From: Pontibacter sp. FD36
GTDB taxonomy: Bacteria > Bacteroidota > Bacteroidia > Cytophagales > Hymenobacteraceae
DNA: 64,000 nucleotides
Direction of reading: 5' to 3'
NCBI RefSeq assembly: GCF_015686655.1
Contig: NZ_JADPMP010000002.1
Location: forward strand, 310,001-374,000
The notes below the pieces were generated by a model. That model saw only the letters and a list, made by a program, of their open reading frames with translations, ran no database searches and was not told the DNA's origin. Both the position numbers and the translations under genes were made by a program. Positions 54,888 to 62,945 of the stretch are shown one piece after another; positions within the stretch are counted from its first letter, which is position 1; every line of letters starts with the position of its first letter.

Positions 54888-55262
54888 TTATTCGAATGCT
54901 GTCTTTGTCAGGCTGGCTTCCCAGCTCATCATTTTGAGCAGGTACAGTCGAATCATCGGATTTTCATGAAGTGCTTTTTGCACGGCCTCCTTTTTAATCC
55001 TGATCAGGTCGGTATTTTCGAGCGTATAGGCCGTAAAACTGTAGGTGTCGTTGAGTAAGTCGGTGATGCCAAGCAGAAAATCCGGAGGGGCAATCACCTG
55101 CTCATCTATACCTGTCGCCTGATCAGCAAAAGCCACGCTTCCCTGGGTGACCAGGTAGAAAGCGGAAACCTCCTCCCCTTGCCTGAAAATACAGCGTCCA
55201 CGCTCCAGGTGCTCCGGCTCGCCTTCGATCATTCCACTGCTGATGAAATCCCTTACTGCCAT
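54888..55262 (-). CDS. Crp-like cyclic-nucleotide-binding-fold protein without DNA-binding domain
   Basis: A 124-residue protein covering only the beta-roll of the Crp/Fnr family (HLERGRCIFRQGEEVSAFYLV, then a short FLLGITDLLND stretch) and part of the dimer helix. The C-terminal helix-turn-helix is absent. The phosphate-binding GE...R(S/T)A signature is also missing (TYSFTAYTLEN there), so cAMP binding is doubtful, and there are no clustered Cys for an FeS centre. The ATG at 55262 is chosen because an upstream start would overlap the usp gene. It is 13 bp downstream of usp, as the last gene of the oxidase-linked unit. It may sense a ligand or bind a partner protein, but it cannot itself be the cco activator. 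Confidence 0.8.
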   Translation of the reverse strand: MAVRDFISSGMIEGEPEHLERGRCIFRQGEEVSAFYLVTQGSVAFADQATGIDEQVIAPPDFLLGITDLLNDTYSFTAYTLENTDLIRIKKEAVQKALHENPMIRLYLLKMMSWEASLTKTAFE

Positions 55263-55275
55263 GCTGCTTTGATGT

Positions 55276-56193
55276 TTACTGATGTACAGTCTGCAGTTGC
55301 ACCTGTTTTTGCTTGCTTGTACAGTTAACACAGCAACCCGAACAAGGTTTCTTTTTATGCTGACGGTAAGTCAGTAGTGGGATGCGTGTATGAAAGGCCA
55401 TGGTCTTCATGTAGTTTGTGCTAAAGAGGCGTTCCATCAGGTAGTTGTCCTGTGTGGCCAGTATAAGCAGATCAGCCGAAGTCTCTTCCGAAAACTCGCT
55501 GATGCCCTCCAGTACGTCCTCTTCTTCCAGTAACCTGAAGGCTACTTTTCGTCCCTTCAGCTGCTTTTCTATTTCCAGCATAGCCGCCTTGTAGGAGCAT
55601 AATTGGGAGCGTTCTTCTTCACCGTATACCTGCACAAGCGTCAGTTTGGCCTTCAGCTGCTGTGCCAGGTCGGCAATACGGAAGAGCACCTTTTGGTCCT
55701 GGTCTGTAAAGTCCGTTGCAAACACCAGGTTTTTCAATTTCCGATAGCGTATGGAGGCCGGGAGTACCATGACCGGACATGAAACAAGATCCATGACGAC
55801 AGCAGCCAGTTCGGTCGCTTCCCTGTTAAGACCATTGTTTGCCCGTGTTCCGGCATCCATCAGCACCAGGTCGATCTGGTAGTCCTGCACGACGGATTGT
55901 ATGCTATCGCTTACCTGACCTGGCCGTACCACGCAGTCAAATGGTGCTGCGACTTTAGAGGATTTGAATTCACGGCTAAACACACGCTCGGCAAAAGATC
56001 GAAGCTTTTGGATGCAGCTGCTTTGCTGCGTATAAGTCAGGTCGGCAGTTTTGCATGCATGGAACAGGTATAGCTCCGCCCCCAGTGCATGGGCCAGCTG
56101 GCCGGCGTAGTAGAGCAGGTCCTCCCCTGTCTCGTTCAGTTCCAGCGGTACCAGGATGCGTTTTGTGTGCGTTAGCGTTGTCATAGTGGTCAT
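55276..56193 (-). CDS. Tandem universal stress protein (UspA) with Cys-rich tail
   Basis: A 305-residue protein with two UspA domains: about 8-150 (RILVPLELNETGEDLLYYA, VLMDAGTRANNG, CPVMVLP) and 155-275 (LKNLVFATDFTDQDQKVLFR, LLILATQDNYLMERLF). The glycine-rich ATP loop is poorly kept in both. The last 30 residues form a tail with CSGCCVNC, four Cys in eight residues, which could bind metal or an iron-sulfur unit or form disulfides. The start at 56193 gives MTTMTTLTHTKRILVPL. It lies downstream of the oxidase assembly genes; Usp genes often accompany low-oxygen regulons. Confidence 0.88.
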   Translation of the reverse strand: MTTMTTLTHTKRILVPLELNETGEDLLYYAGQLAHALGAELYLFHACKTADLTYTQQSSCIQKLRSFAERVFSREFKSSKVAAPFDCVVRPGQVSDSIQSVVQDYQIDLVLMDAGTRANNGLNREATELAAVVMDLVSCPVMVLPASIRYRKLKNLVFATDFTDQDQKVLFRIADLAQQLKAKLTLVQVYGEEERSQLCSYKAAMLEIEKQLKGRKVAFRLLEEEDVLEGISEFSEETSADLLILATQDNYLMERLFSTNYMKTMAFHTRIPLLTYRQHKKKPCSGCCVNCTSKQKQVQLQTVHQ

Positions 56194-56284
56194 GTTTAGT
56201 ATAGTAAAGGTATAGGTGGATCGCATAGGATACAGTGAGCTGCATCACCTCAAAAAGTGACTTTTAACAGTATTGGCTTTACAG

Positions 56285-57001
56285 CTATTTTGGCTTGGAG
56301 CAGCAGCTCATCTCGGTGGTATGCTGTTCTGTTTGCACTACTTTAGGACTCAGGTATGGTATACCCAGGCCAAGGCCGCGTACAATGAACAGCACAGCCA
56401 GTGCCATACCCACATAGGGAACGGCCCTGTTAAACATACCTCTCACCTTCAGGCTAATAAGTTTACCGGAGAGCGAGACGATATACATGAGCGGGAAAGT
56501 GCCCAATCCGAAAAGTGCCATATAGAGCATGGCACCACCTATACCCGGGGCACTGATGGCGCCTGCCAGGGCAATATATACGAACCCGCAGGGAAGCAGA
56601 CCGTTGAGCATACCTACTATGAAAAGTGAGCCCAGTGAGTTTTTCTGAAAGTAGTAGCCAAGCTTTTTGCGAACCCAGCCCATCACTTTGTCTGTACCCA
56701 GTACACTGGATGCCTTGCCTTTGAGAGCGGCCGGCAGCACCAGCAGCAACAGGATCAAAACACCCGAAACAATGGAAACTGTTTGTTGCAGGCCTGCCAT
56801 CTCAAGTGACTGACCAAAAGCGCCCGCGAGTGCGCCCAACGATGCGTATGTAACGATGCGACCACCATTGTACAGGAGCCGACCAGCGTAGTAACGCCAG
56901 CCGGAACTCCCGACAAATGGTAGCGCCATTGCTATAGGGCCGCACATCCCGACACAATGGAAACTGCCTAATAAACCAAATAGAAATCCTGCCCAGATCA
57001 T
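56285..57001 (-). CDS. SafE/TauE-family membrane protein of the cbb3 assembly cluster
   Basis: A 238-residue protein with about six spans. The signature at the N-terminus, LGSFHCVGMCGPIAMALPF (about 12-30), holds a HC...MC pair like that of the DsbD/CcdA-related SafE proteins found in cbb3 clusters, where a role in copper handling is proposed. The second half repeats the topology (GLLPCGFVYIALAGAI). Its ATG lies four bases after the ccoH stop. It ends in a short CCSKPK tail, another Cys pair. Confidence 0.9.
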   Translation of the reverse strand: MIWAGFLFGLLGSFHCVGMCGPIAMALPFVGSSGWRYYAGRLLYNGGRIVTYASLGALAGAFGQSLEMAGLQQTVSIVSGVLILLLLVLPAALKGKASSVLGTDKVMGWVRKKLGYYFQKNSLGSLFIVGMLNGLLPCGFVYIALAGAISAPGIGGAMLYMALFGLGTFPLMYIVSLSGKLISLKVRGMFNRAVPYVGMALAVLFIVRGLGLGIPYLSPKVVQTEQHTTEMSCCSKPK

Positions 57002-57005
57002 GGCC

Positions 57006-57467
57006 TTACTTTATTTGGATGGTTTTTTCAGAATAATATGCTTCTGCTCCGTCGCTGAAGTTCACGCGAACTTTCCACAAACCTTTTTCAAGGTTTCCTA
57101 CTTCTATGAGTTGGCTTAAGTCGCGACCCAACTGCAGCGGCATTTGCTGGTCCAGCTTATTGTCTGACGGGCGGAAAAGGGTCACCATACCGGTTAACTT
57201 CTTGTCGCTGTAAGTGGCGGGTACCTGCAATAGAATGGTCTGGCCCTCCTCCTTGTAAGTTAGCATTACATCACCCAGCGCCTGGGTGCGGCGCACGCGG
57301 TCGATCTGATCCTGGTATGCGATCTCCTGTGCGTAGTAGTCTTTGCTCACCAGGTCCACGTCCTGGTTCATGGCCTGTATCACAAAGTAGACGATGTAAC
57401 CCATGAAGGATACCAGCCCGATTACAATGGCATAAGGCCAGAAAGTGAATTTTTTATCTTTAGTCAT
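57006..57467 (-). CDS. ccoH: cbb3 oxidase assembly protein CcoH (FixH)
   Basis: A 153-residue protein with one N-terminal span (about 8-32, FWPYAIVIGLVSFMGYIVYF) and a periplasmic FixH domain. DLVSKDYYAQEIAYQDQIDR (about 37-56) is the family's conserved start, followed by beta strands (GMVTLFRPSDNKLDQ). CcoH acts in late assembly and stability of the cbb3 complex. It lies 41 bp after ccoG in the same operon. Confidence 0.94.
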   Translation of the reverse strand: MTKDKKFTFWPYAIVIGLVSFMGYIVYFVIQAMNQDVDLVSKDYYAQEIAYQDQIDRVRRTQALGDVMLTYKEEGQTILLQVPATYSDKKLTGMVTLFRPSDNKLDQQMPLQLGRDLSQLIEVGNLEKGLWKVRVNFSDGAEAYYSEKTIQIK

Positions 57468-57508
57468 GATGATTGCGCTTGAATGGTTGCTTTAAAATGA
57501 AGCGGTAA

Positions 57509-58915
57509 TTATTTGGCAGGTGCCAGGAACTTGGTGTCCTGCGTGGTGATCAGCTCACCTTCATGGTACACCCCGATCTCAATTTTGGCGTTCATGCCGG
57601 TCAACTGGCTCTGCGGGATCTCTGCGAAGAACACCCCATCTGCCTTGCCCTGGGCTGGCAGCACCAGTTCACTGCCCACCATCTGAATAGATCCATCCTT
57701 GTTTAGCAGTTTCAGGGTAAGCGGCATATCGGTATTCGTTTTATTGATTACCGAAATATTGTACAGGTTCTTCACCGTGCCCTGCTCTGTTTTCTGGTAC
57801 AGCTGACCTGGTGTGCGCAGTACGGTGGCTTCTGCATCATCGCGGGTCAGTAGCAATGCAGTCAATGCAACTAACAGAAGCATCAACACGGCACTATAGC
57901 CCATCACCCGTGGCGTAAACAGCTTCCACTGGCGGCCTTCTGCAATAGCTTCCTCAGAATCATAGCGGATCAACCCTTCTGGCTTGTCGATCATGCGCAT
58001 GATGTCATTGCAGGCATCAATACAGGCTGTACAGTTAATGCACTCCAACTGCTGCGCCCCGTTGCGGATGTCTATACCTGTCGGGCATACCTGTACGCAC
58101 TGGTGACAGTCGATGCAGTCGCCTTCGGTACGCTCCTGCCCTTTGCGCAGTTTGCCCCGTGGCTCGCCACGGCCGTAGTCATAAGCTACTGTCAGACTTT
58201 TCTTGTCAAGCATCACACCTTGCAGGCGGCCGTATGGACAAACAATGGTACATACCTGCTCCCGGAAATAGGCAAACACCCAGTAAAATACACCGGTGAA
58301 TACCAGCATGGAGCCGAAGCCCGCCAGGTGATTTGCCGGACTGTCAGTGATGATTTCTTTCAGGGCATCTATACCTATGATATAAGCCAGGAAGGTATTT
58401 GCGATGATAAAGGAGATCAGTAGGAAGACAGCGGTCTTGGAGCCCTTCTTCAGGATCTTCTCGCTGTTCCAGGGCATTTTATTCAGAGCCCGTTGCTTGG
58501 TGTAGTCGCCCTCTATCAGGTACTCGATGCGACGGAAAACCATTTCGAGGAAGATCGTCTGCGGACAGACCCAGCCACAGAACAGCCTGCCATAGATCAC
58601 CGTGAAGAGGATGATGAACACGACCATGGCCAGAAAGGCCACCACCAGAATAAAGAAGTCCTGGGGCCAGAAGAGGATTCCGAAGATCACGAACTTGCGC
58701 TCCACAATGTTGAGCATCAGCAGTGGTAATCCATTGATCTTGATAAACGGCCCGGCAAACAGAAAAGCCAGCAAGCCATAGCTCACCCACTTTCTGTAGT
58801 CGTAGAGTTTCCCTTTGGGTTTTTTAGGGTATACCCATACCCTTTTACCATGCTCGTCTACTGTCGAGATATGGTCACGGAACTCGTCCGGAGCTGTTTG
58901 TAATTTAGTTGCCAT
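57509..58915 (-). CDS. ccoG: Cytochrome c oxidase accessory protein CcoG
   Basis: A 468-residue membrane ferredoxin. It has five or so spans (about 40-375), a conserved GRLFCGWVCPQTIFLEMVFR block, and two 4Fe-4S motifs (CIDCHQCVQVCP near 265-276 and CINCTACIDACN near 290-300). The C-terminal Ig-like periplasmic domain spans about 375-468. It is thought to reduce copper for cbb3 assembly. This is the first gene of a separate unit: a terminator (59085-59113) and an own promoter with the duplicated operator precede it. It is followed by ccoH, safE, usp and the Crp-like gene. Confidence 0.96.
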   Translation of the reverse strand: MATKLQTAPDEFRDHISTVDEHGKRVWVYPKKPKGKLYDYRKWVSYGLLAFLFAGPFIKINGLPLLMLNIVERKFVIFGILFWPQDFFILVVAFLAMVVFIILFTVIYGRLFCGWVCPQTIFLEMVFRRIEYLIEGDYTKQRALNKMPWNSEKILKKGSKTAVFLLISFIIANTFLAYIIGIDALKEIITDSPANHLAGFGSMLVFTGVFYWVFAYFREQVCTIVCPYGRLQGVMLDKKSLTVAYDYGRGEPRGKLRKGQERTEGDCIDCHQCVQVCPTGIDIRNGAQQLECINCTACIDACNDIMRMIDKPEGLIRYDSEEAIAEGRQWKLFTPRVMGYSAVLMLLLVALTALLLTRDDAEATVLRTPGQLYQKTEQGTVKNLYNISVINKTNTDMPLTLKLLNKDGSIQMVGSELVLPAQGKADGVFFAEIPQSQLTGMNAKIEIGVYHEGELITTQDTKFLAPAK

Positions 58916-58997
58916 GGCAGTTTAATTTGTGCGGATATTAATCCTGCCCGTTGAAATTTATAATGGTAGCCAGTAGCTGCTTTGTGCTGCTCTTTGC

Positions 58998-59073
58998 TGA
59001 TACAAAATTCCGAATTCGTGCCTTGGTAAAAGATGACCAAAGTCATTCTTCCAGGTGATTGTCATCAGTAATC
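58998..59073 (-). promoter_or_regulatory. Promoter module of ccoG with two Crp/Fnr-type boxes (copy 1)
   Basis: Seen on the minus strand. GAATTTTG at 59003-59010 differs from TAnnTTTG only in the first base. Palindrome ATGAC-CAAA-GTCAT lies at 59033-59046, and an Fnr-like box TGAT-TGTC-ATCA at 59056-59067. Taking +1 near 58999, the box centres fall at about -41 and -63, 22 bp apart. The 46 bp 59028-59073 recur with one mismatch before ccoN (62892-62937). Both boxes fit TGAY-N4-RTCA, so an activator of the Crp/Fnr family is inferred. Confidence 0.75.
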
Positions 59074-59084
59074 CCCTAAAACAC

Positions 59085-59113
59085 AAAAAGCAGGCACTCT
59101 TTCGAATGCCTGC
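59085..59113 (-). terminator. Terminator after ccoP
   Basis: A 7-bp GC-rich stem (59107-59113 with 59090-59096) followed on the minus strand by TTTTTGTGTTTT. It separates the ccoNOQP unit from the ccoG unit. Confidence 0.75.
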
Positions 59114-59136
59114 CTCTCATGAAGGGAGGTGTTGGT

Positions 59137-60333
59137 TTACTCTTTCTCGCCCTGAGCCTCTTTGGCATTAGGCGGGTTGCTGCCCTGCAGTGACAGGATG
59201 TAGCTACTTACTTCCAGCATCTGGTCTTTGGTCAGTTTACCCTGCCAAGGCACCATGCCTTTGCTTGGTACACCAAATTTCACTGTCTTGAAGATTTCGT
59301 TTACATCACCGCCGTGGATCCAGTATTCGTCTGTCAGGTTAGGGCCTACCGTACCTTCACCCGCCTGGCCGTGACAGGCCGCGCAGTTCTGTAGGTAGAT
59401 TGCCTTGCCAGACTCAAGCGCACCGGCATCTGTCAGCACTTCAAAGTTTGTAACCGCATTCGGGTCTTCCACATTCTGAGCAGCAATCAGGGCTGCCTGC
59501 TGCATCTCCATTTCGTACTCTTCTGCCTGCAGTGCACCTGTGCGGAACACATGGTAGTGAAGCATATAGCCTACAGCAAACACAATCGTCACATAGAACA
59601 TGTACTTCCACCATGGCGGCAGGTCGTTGTCATACTCCTGTATACCATCGAAATCGTGATTGGAGTGGATCTCATCCTTGGCCTTGCCCGTCATCACCGT
59701 AGCATCACCGCTCATCAGCGCGTATATACGACCTGAGAAAGTAGACTGAAATTCTTCATCCTTCAGCGAGTCGCCCATCATCGGTACGATCACCCGGAAA
59801 AGCATGACCAATACTACCACGATCAGCAGGATGATCAGGCCAACCAGACCGTAGATAAAATGCACGATCGGTGGCAGGTCCATAAAGGCGACATCCTGTA
59901 CAGCAGCCGGTGTATCAGCTTTCACTGTTGTTGTAGCTGCCGTCTCTTCCGCCTGGGCAGGTGCAGCGGCACTGGCCTCTTTTATGTAGGCGATCACATG
60001 GTTGATGTCATCGTCAGAGAGAGAACCTTCGAATGCCGGCATCGGCATTTTTTTGAACTTCTCGTAAACAGCCACTGCATCTGCATCACCTGACTGGATC
60101 AGTTCCTGCGAGTTACTAATGAACTTATGCAGCCATTCATCCCCGCGACGCTCATGCACATCCTTCAGGGCTGGACCTACGATGTCGGCATCCATGCTGT
60201 GGCAGGCGGCGCAGTTTCCTTCAAATATTTTCTTGCCCTGCACTGCATCCTGCGCAAATGCCGCAGCACCCGTCATCAGGACAAAACCGGCCGCCAGTGC
60301 TAGTTGTCTCAGTTTATTCATGGGAGATTTCAT
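59137..60333 (-). CDS. ccoP: cbb3 oxidase subunit III (CcoP) with one haem c domain on each side of the membrane anchor
   Basis: A 398-residue dihaem cytochrome c that feeds electrons into the cbb3 oxidase. A signal peptide ends AAAFAQD (about 28). An N-terminal cytochrome c domain (30-120) has CAACH at 41-45 and a Met ligand in KKMPMPAF. An Ala/Thr linker and membrane span 1 (about 155-182) follow. Next are the FixP_N-type stretch including EYDNDLPPWW, span 2 (about 242-263), and a C-terminal cytochrome c domain with CAACH at 317-321 and GMVPW. In the proteobacterial CcoP both haem domains follow the anchor, so the order here differs. The start overlaps the ccoQ stop in ATGA. Confidence 0.95.
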   Translation of the reverse strand: MKSPMNKLRQLALAAGFVLMTGAAAFAQDAVQGKKIFEGNCAACHSMDADIVGPALKDVHERRGDEWLHKFISNSQELIQSGDADAVAVYEKFKKMPMPAFEGSLSDDDINHVIAYIKEASAAAPAQAEETAATTTVKADTPAAVQDVAFMDLPPIVHFIYGLVGLIILLIVVVLVMLFRVIVPMMGDSLKDEEFQSTFSGRIYALMSGDATVMTGKAKDEIHSNHDFDGIQEYDNDLPPWWKYMFYVTIVFAVGYMLHYHVFRTGALQAEEYEMEMQQAALIAAQNVEDPNAVTNFEVLTDAGALESGKAIYLQNCAACHGQAGEGTVGPNLTDEYWIHGGDVNEIFKTVKFGVPSKGMVPWQGKLTKDQMLEVSSYILSLQGSNPPNAKEAQGEKE

Positions 60334-60524
60334 TGTCTGTTCCCTCCTATTGTTTGGTCTTGATCTTCGTCAGTGCAGGCAAAGCTGCTCATGCTGCTCA
60401 CATACTTCTTGTCCATCAGGGCCACATAAACCAGCAGACCCAGGAAGAACAAAAAGAAGATAGTAAATGAAATGAGCGGGTATATTTCAATGCCATCTAT
60501 GGCTTGTAACACGTTCTTGTACAT
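60330..60524 (-). CDS. ccoQ: cbb3 oxidase small subunit CcoQ/FixQ-like
   Basis: A 64-residue protein with one membrane span (about 16-38, PLISFTIFFLFFLGLLVYVA) and a charged cytosolic tail, the layout of CcoQ. It sits between ccoNO and ccoP, and its TGA overlaps the ccoP ATG by four bases (translational coupling). CcoQ stabilises the core-CcoP interaction. The sequence itself is too short for proof, so the call rests on size, topology and position. Confidence 0.85.
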   Translation of the reverse strand: MYKNVLQAIDGIEIYPLISFTIFFLFFLGLLVYVALMDKKYVSSMSSFACTDEDQDQTIGGNRQ

Positions 60525-60554
60525 TGTCTTAGAATTTTAGACGGTTTGACTTTG

Positions 60555-60593
60555 TGACAAAGGACTTCTGGATTGAACGTCTGTCCTTTGTCA
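60555..60593 (-). other. Hairpin between ccoNO and ccoQ
   Basis: A perfect 11-bp inverted repeat TGACAAAGGAC (60555-60565) with GTCCTTTGTCA (60583-60593), loop 17 nt. No T-run follows on the minus strand, so it is more likely an mRNA processing or stability element than a terminator. A near-direct repeat of the arm (TGACAAAAGAC on the minus strand) lies just before it. Confidence 0.55.
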
Positions 60594-60614
60594 TGCAGTC
60601 TTTTGTCAGGTTTA

Positions 60615-62801
60615 CTATTCTTCTACTTCTTCAGCTTTCACCTTGATGTCGGTACCCAGACGCTGTAGGTAGGCGATCATGGCCACGATCTCGCTTTCAG
60701 GGCGCACTTCCAGGCCTTCTTTGGCTAGGTCGGCGGTGATTTCACGTGCCTGCTTCATCAGTTCTTGGTTTGCGTTGGCAATGTACTCGTCCTCGTAAGG
60801 CACACCCAGTTGCTTCAGCACTTCCAGTTTCTTCTGGGTAGTTGTCAGGTCCACATCCTGCTCAAACAGCCATGGGTAAGCCGGCATGATAGAGCCTGGT
60901 GACATGGAAGTCGGGTCGAGCATGTGGTGATAGTGCCAGCTGTGCGGATACTTACCGCCTACTCTGTGAAGATCCGGACCGGTACGCTTAGAGCCCCAAA
61001 GGAAGTTGTGGTCATACACAAACTCACCAGCTTTAGAGTACTCGCCATAGCGCTCTGTCTCTGATCTGAATGGACGAACCATTTGCGTATGGCAGTTCAC
61101 ACAACCCTCTTTGATGTACAGGTCACGTCCCTGCAACTCGAGTGAGGTATAAGGCTTCACGCTGGCGATGGTCGGCACGTTTGACTTGATCACGAAGGCA
61201 GGTATAAACTCTACCAGACCGCCAATCAGGATGGCAACTGTTGCCCAAACCGCCATTTGCATCGGGCGCTTTTCGATCCAGCTATGCCAGTGACCGGCAT
61301 TGTGACTCACTTCTTTGACAATCGGAGGAGCGATGGCCGCCTCATTTGCCTCTAAAGCACCAGACTTAGCCGTCTTATACAGGTTGTAGATCATCAGGAA
61401 CACACCGCTCAGGTATAGCACACCACCGATACCACGCAGGTAGTACATTGGCACGATCTGCAGCACAGTCTCCAGGAAGTTAGAGTACTGCAAAGTACCT
61501 TCTGCTGTGAATTGTTTCCACATCAGACCTTGGGTGAAACCTGCCCAGTACATAGGTATAGCGTAGAACAGGATACCCAGTGTACCTAACCAGAAGTGTG
61601 CGTTAGCCAGCTTCTTAGAGTGTAGTTGTGTTTTGTAAAGGCGTGGGAACAACCAGTACAGCATCGCAAATGTCAGGAAGCCGTTCCAGCCCAGGGCACC
61701 TACGTGCACGTGTGCTACGATCCAGTCCGTAAAGTGCGCGATGGCGTTTACGTTTTTCAGCGACAGCATCGGACCTTCAAAAGTAGCCATACCATAAGCG
61801 GTGATCGCTACTACCATGAACTTGAGTACCGGCTCTTCACGTACCTTATCCCAGGCACCACGCAGCGTGAGTAGACCGTTGATCATACCACCCCAGCTTG
61901 GAGCGATCAGCATCACAGAGAATACTACACCCAGTGATTGTGCCCAGTCAGGCAGTGAGGTATACAGCAAGTGGTGCGGACCAGCCCAGATGTAAATGAA
62001 AATCAGCGACCAAAAGTGTATAATTGAAAGTCTGTATGAGTATACCGGACGGTTCGCAGCCTTCGGCAGGAAGTAGTACATCAGGCCCAGGAACGGCGTT
62101 GTCAGGAAGAACGCAACCGCGTTGTGGCCATACCACCACTGCACCAGCGCATCCTGCACCCCGGCGTAGCCAGAGTAGCTTTTGAAGAAGTTTACCGGAA
62201 TTTCGTAAGAGTTAACAATATGCAGTACCGCTACTGTCAGGAAAGTGGCAATGTAGAACCAGATGGCTACGTACATGTGCTTTTCGCGACGCTTAGCGAT
62301 GGTACCGAACATGTTCCAGCCGAACACCACCCAAACCAATGTAATAGCGATGTCGATTGGCCACTCCAGCTCAGCATACTCTTTAGAAGTCGTAATGCCC
62401 AGCGGAAGTGTGATCAGAGCAGCTACAATAATCAGCTGCCAGCCCCAAAAGTTCAGTTTACTGAGTTTGTCGCTGTACATGCGCGATTTACAAAGGCGCT
62501 GCAGCGAGTAATACACACCCATAAAGATGGCGTTACCAACGAAGGCAAAGATCACCGCATTGGTGTGCAGTGGCCTGATACGGCCGAATGTTGTGTACTG
62601 GTTACCCATGTTCACATCGGGGTTGGCGAGCTGGAACGCGATCAGCGTACCGATAATCATACCGGCTACGCCCCAGAATACGGTAGCGATACCAAAGTCG
62701 CGAACGATCTTGTTGTCGTAGAAAAAGGATTCGATCCCCCCTGAATCTTGACCTACCCGTTTCGGGTTCGGCTCTAAGACAGTTGCTACATTAGTTGACA
62801 T
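60615..62801 (-). CDS. ccoNO: Fused cbb3 cytochrome oxidase subunits I and II (CcoN-CcoO)
   Basis: The catalytic core of the high-affinity oxidase in a single 728-residue chain. Residues about 1-490 are CcoN with twelve or so spans and the metal-ligand histidines (RPLHTNAVIFAF; WWYGHNAVAFFLTTPFLG; AHVHVGALGWNGF near the haem ligands; GPHHLLYT as the Cu-B His pair). A linker and one anchor span (about 505-530) lead to CcoO with CVNCHTQMVRPF (haem c, Cys567-His571) and RTGPDLHRVGGKYPHSWHY. Its Met ligand is in SIMPAYPWL. The ccoNO fusion is common in Bacteroidota. It has its own promoter with operator copy 2. Confidence 0.97.
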   Translation of the reverse strand: MSTNVATVLEPNPKRVGQDSGGIESFFYDNKIVRDFGIATVFWGVAGMIIGTLIAFQLANPDVNMGNQYTTFGRIRPLHTNAVIFAFVGNAIFMGVYYSLQRLCKSRMYSDKLSKLNFWGWQLIIVAALITLPLGITTSKEYAELEWPIDIAITLVWVVFGWNMFGTIAKRREKHMYVAIWFYIATFLTVAVLHIVNSYEIPVNFFKSYSGYAGVQDALVQWWYGHNAVAFFLTTPFLGLMYYFLPKAANRPVYSYRLSIIHFWSLIFIYIWAGPHHLLYTSLPDWAQSLGVVFSVMLIAPSWGGMINGLLTLRGAWDKVREEPVLKFMVVAITAYGMATFEGPMLSLKNVNAIAHFTDWIVAHVHVGALGWNGFLTFAMLYWLFPRLYKTQLHSKKLANAHFWLGTLGILFYAIPMYWAGFTQGLMWKQFTAEGTLQYSNFLETVLQIVPMYYLRGIGGVLYLSGVFLMIYNLYKTAKSGALEANEAAIAPPIVKEVSHNAGHWHSWIEKRPMQMAVWATVAILIGGLVEFIPAFVIKSNVPTIASVKPYTSLELQGRDLYIKEGCVNCHTQMVRPFRSETERYGEYSKAGEFVYDHNFLWGSKRTGPDLHRVGGKYPHSWHYHHMLDPTSMSPGSIMPAYPWLFEQDVDLTTTQKKLEVLKQLGVPYEDEYIANANQELMKQAREITADLAKEGLEVRPESEIVAMIAYLQRLGTDIKVKAEEVEE

Positions 62802-62861
62802 GTGCGGTGTCCTCCATTGGTTAAGATGTGTTGTATAATTCTGTTTGTTTGCTTGTTAATC

Positions 62862-62937
62862 ATGTGCAAAATTGAGAATTCAGCTCCTCCGAAAAGATGA
62901 CCAAAGTCATTCTTCTAGGTGATTGTCATCAGTAATC
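62862..62937 (-). promoter_or_regulatory. Promoter module of ccoNO with two Crp/Fnr-type boxes (copy 2)
   Basis: Second copy of the module before ccoG. The CAATTTTG -7 box is at 62867-62874. ATGAC-CAAA-GTCAT lies at 62897-62910, and TGAT-TGTC-ATCA at 62920-62931. The 46-bp block 62892-62937 matches copy 1 at 45 positions. The -7 box region (CAAAATTnnGAATTC on the plus strand) and its 10-bp distance to the block are the same in both copies. It lies between the ccoS stop and the ccoN start. Confidence 0.75.
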
Positions 62938-62945
62938 GAATTGAC

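Noticed and set aside
54888..55262. The Crp-like protein as the oxygen regulator that binds the cco boxes
   Set aside because: It lacks a helix-turn-helix and the FeS cysteines, so it cannot bind DNA as Fnr does.
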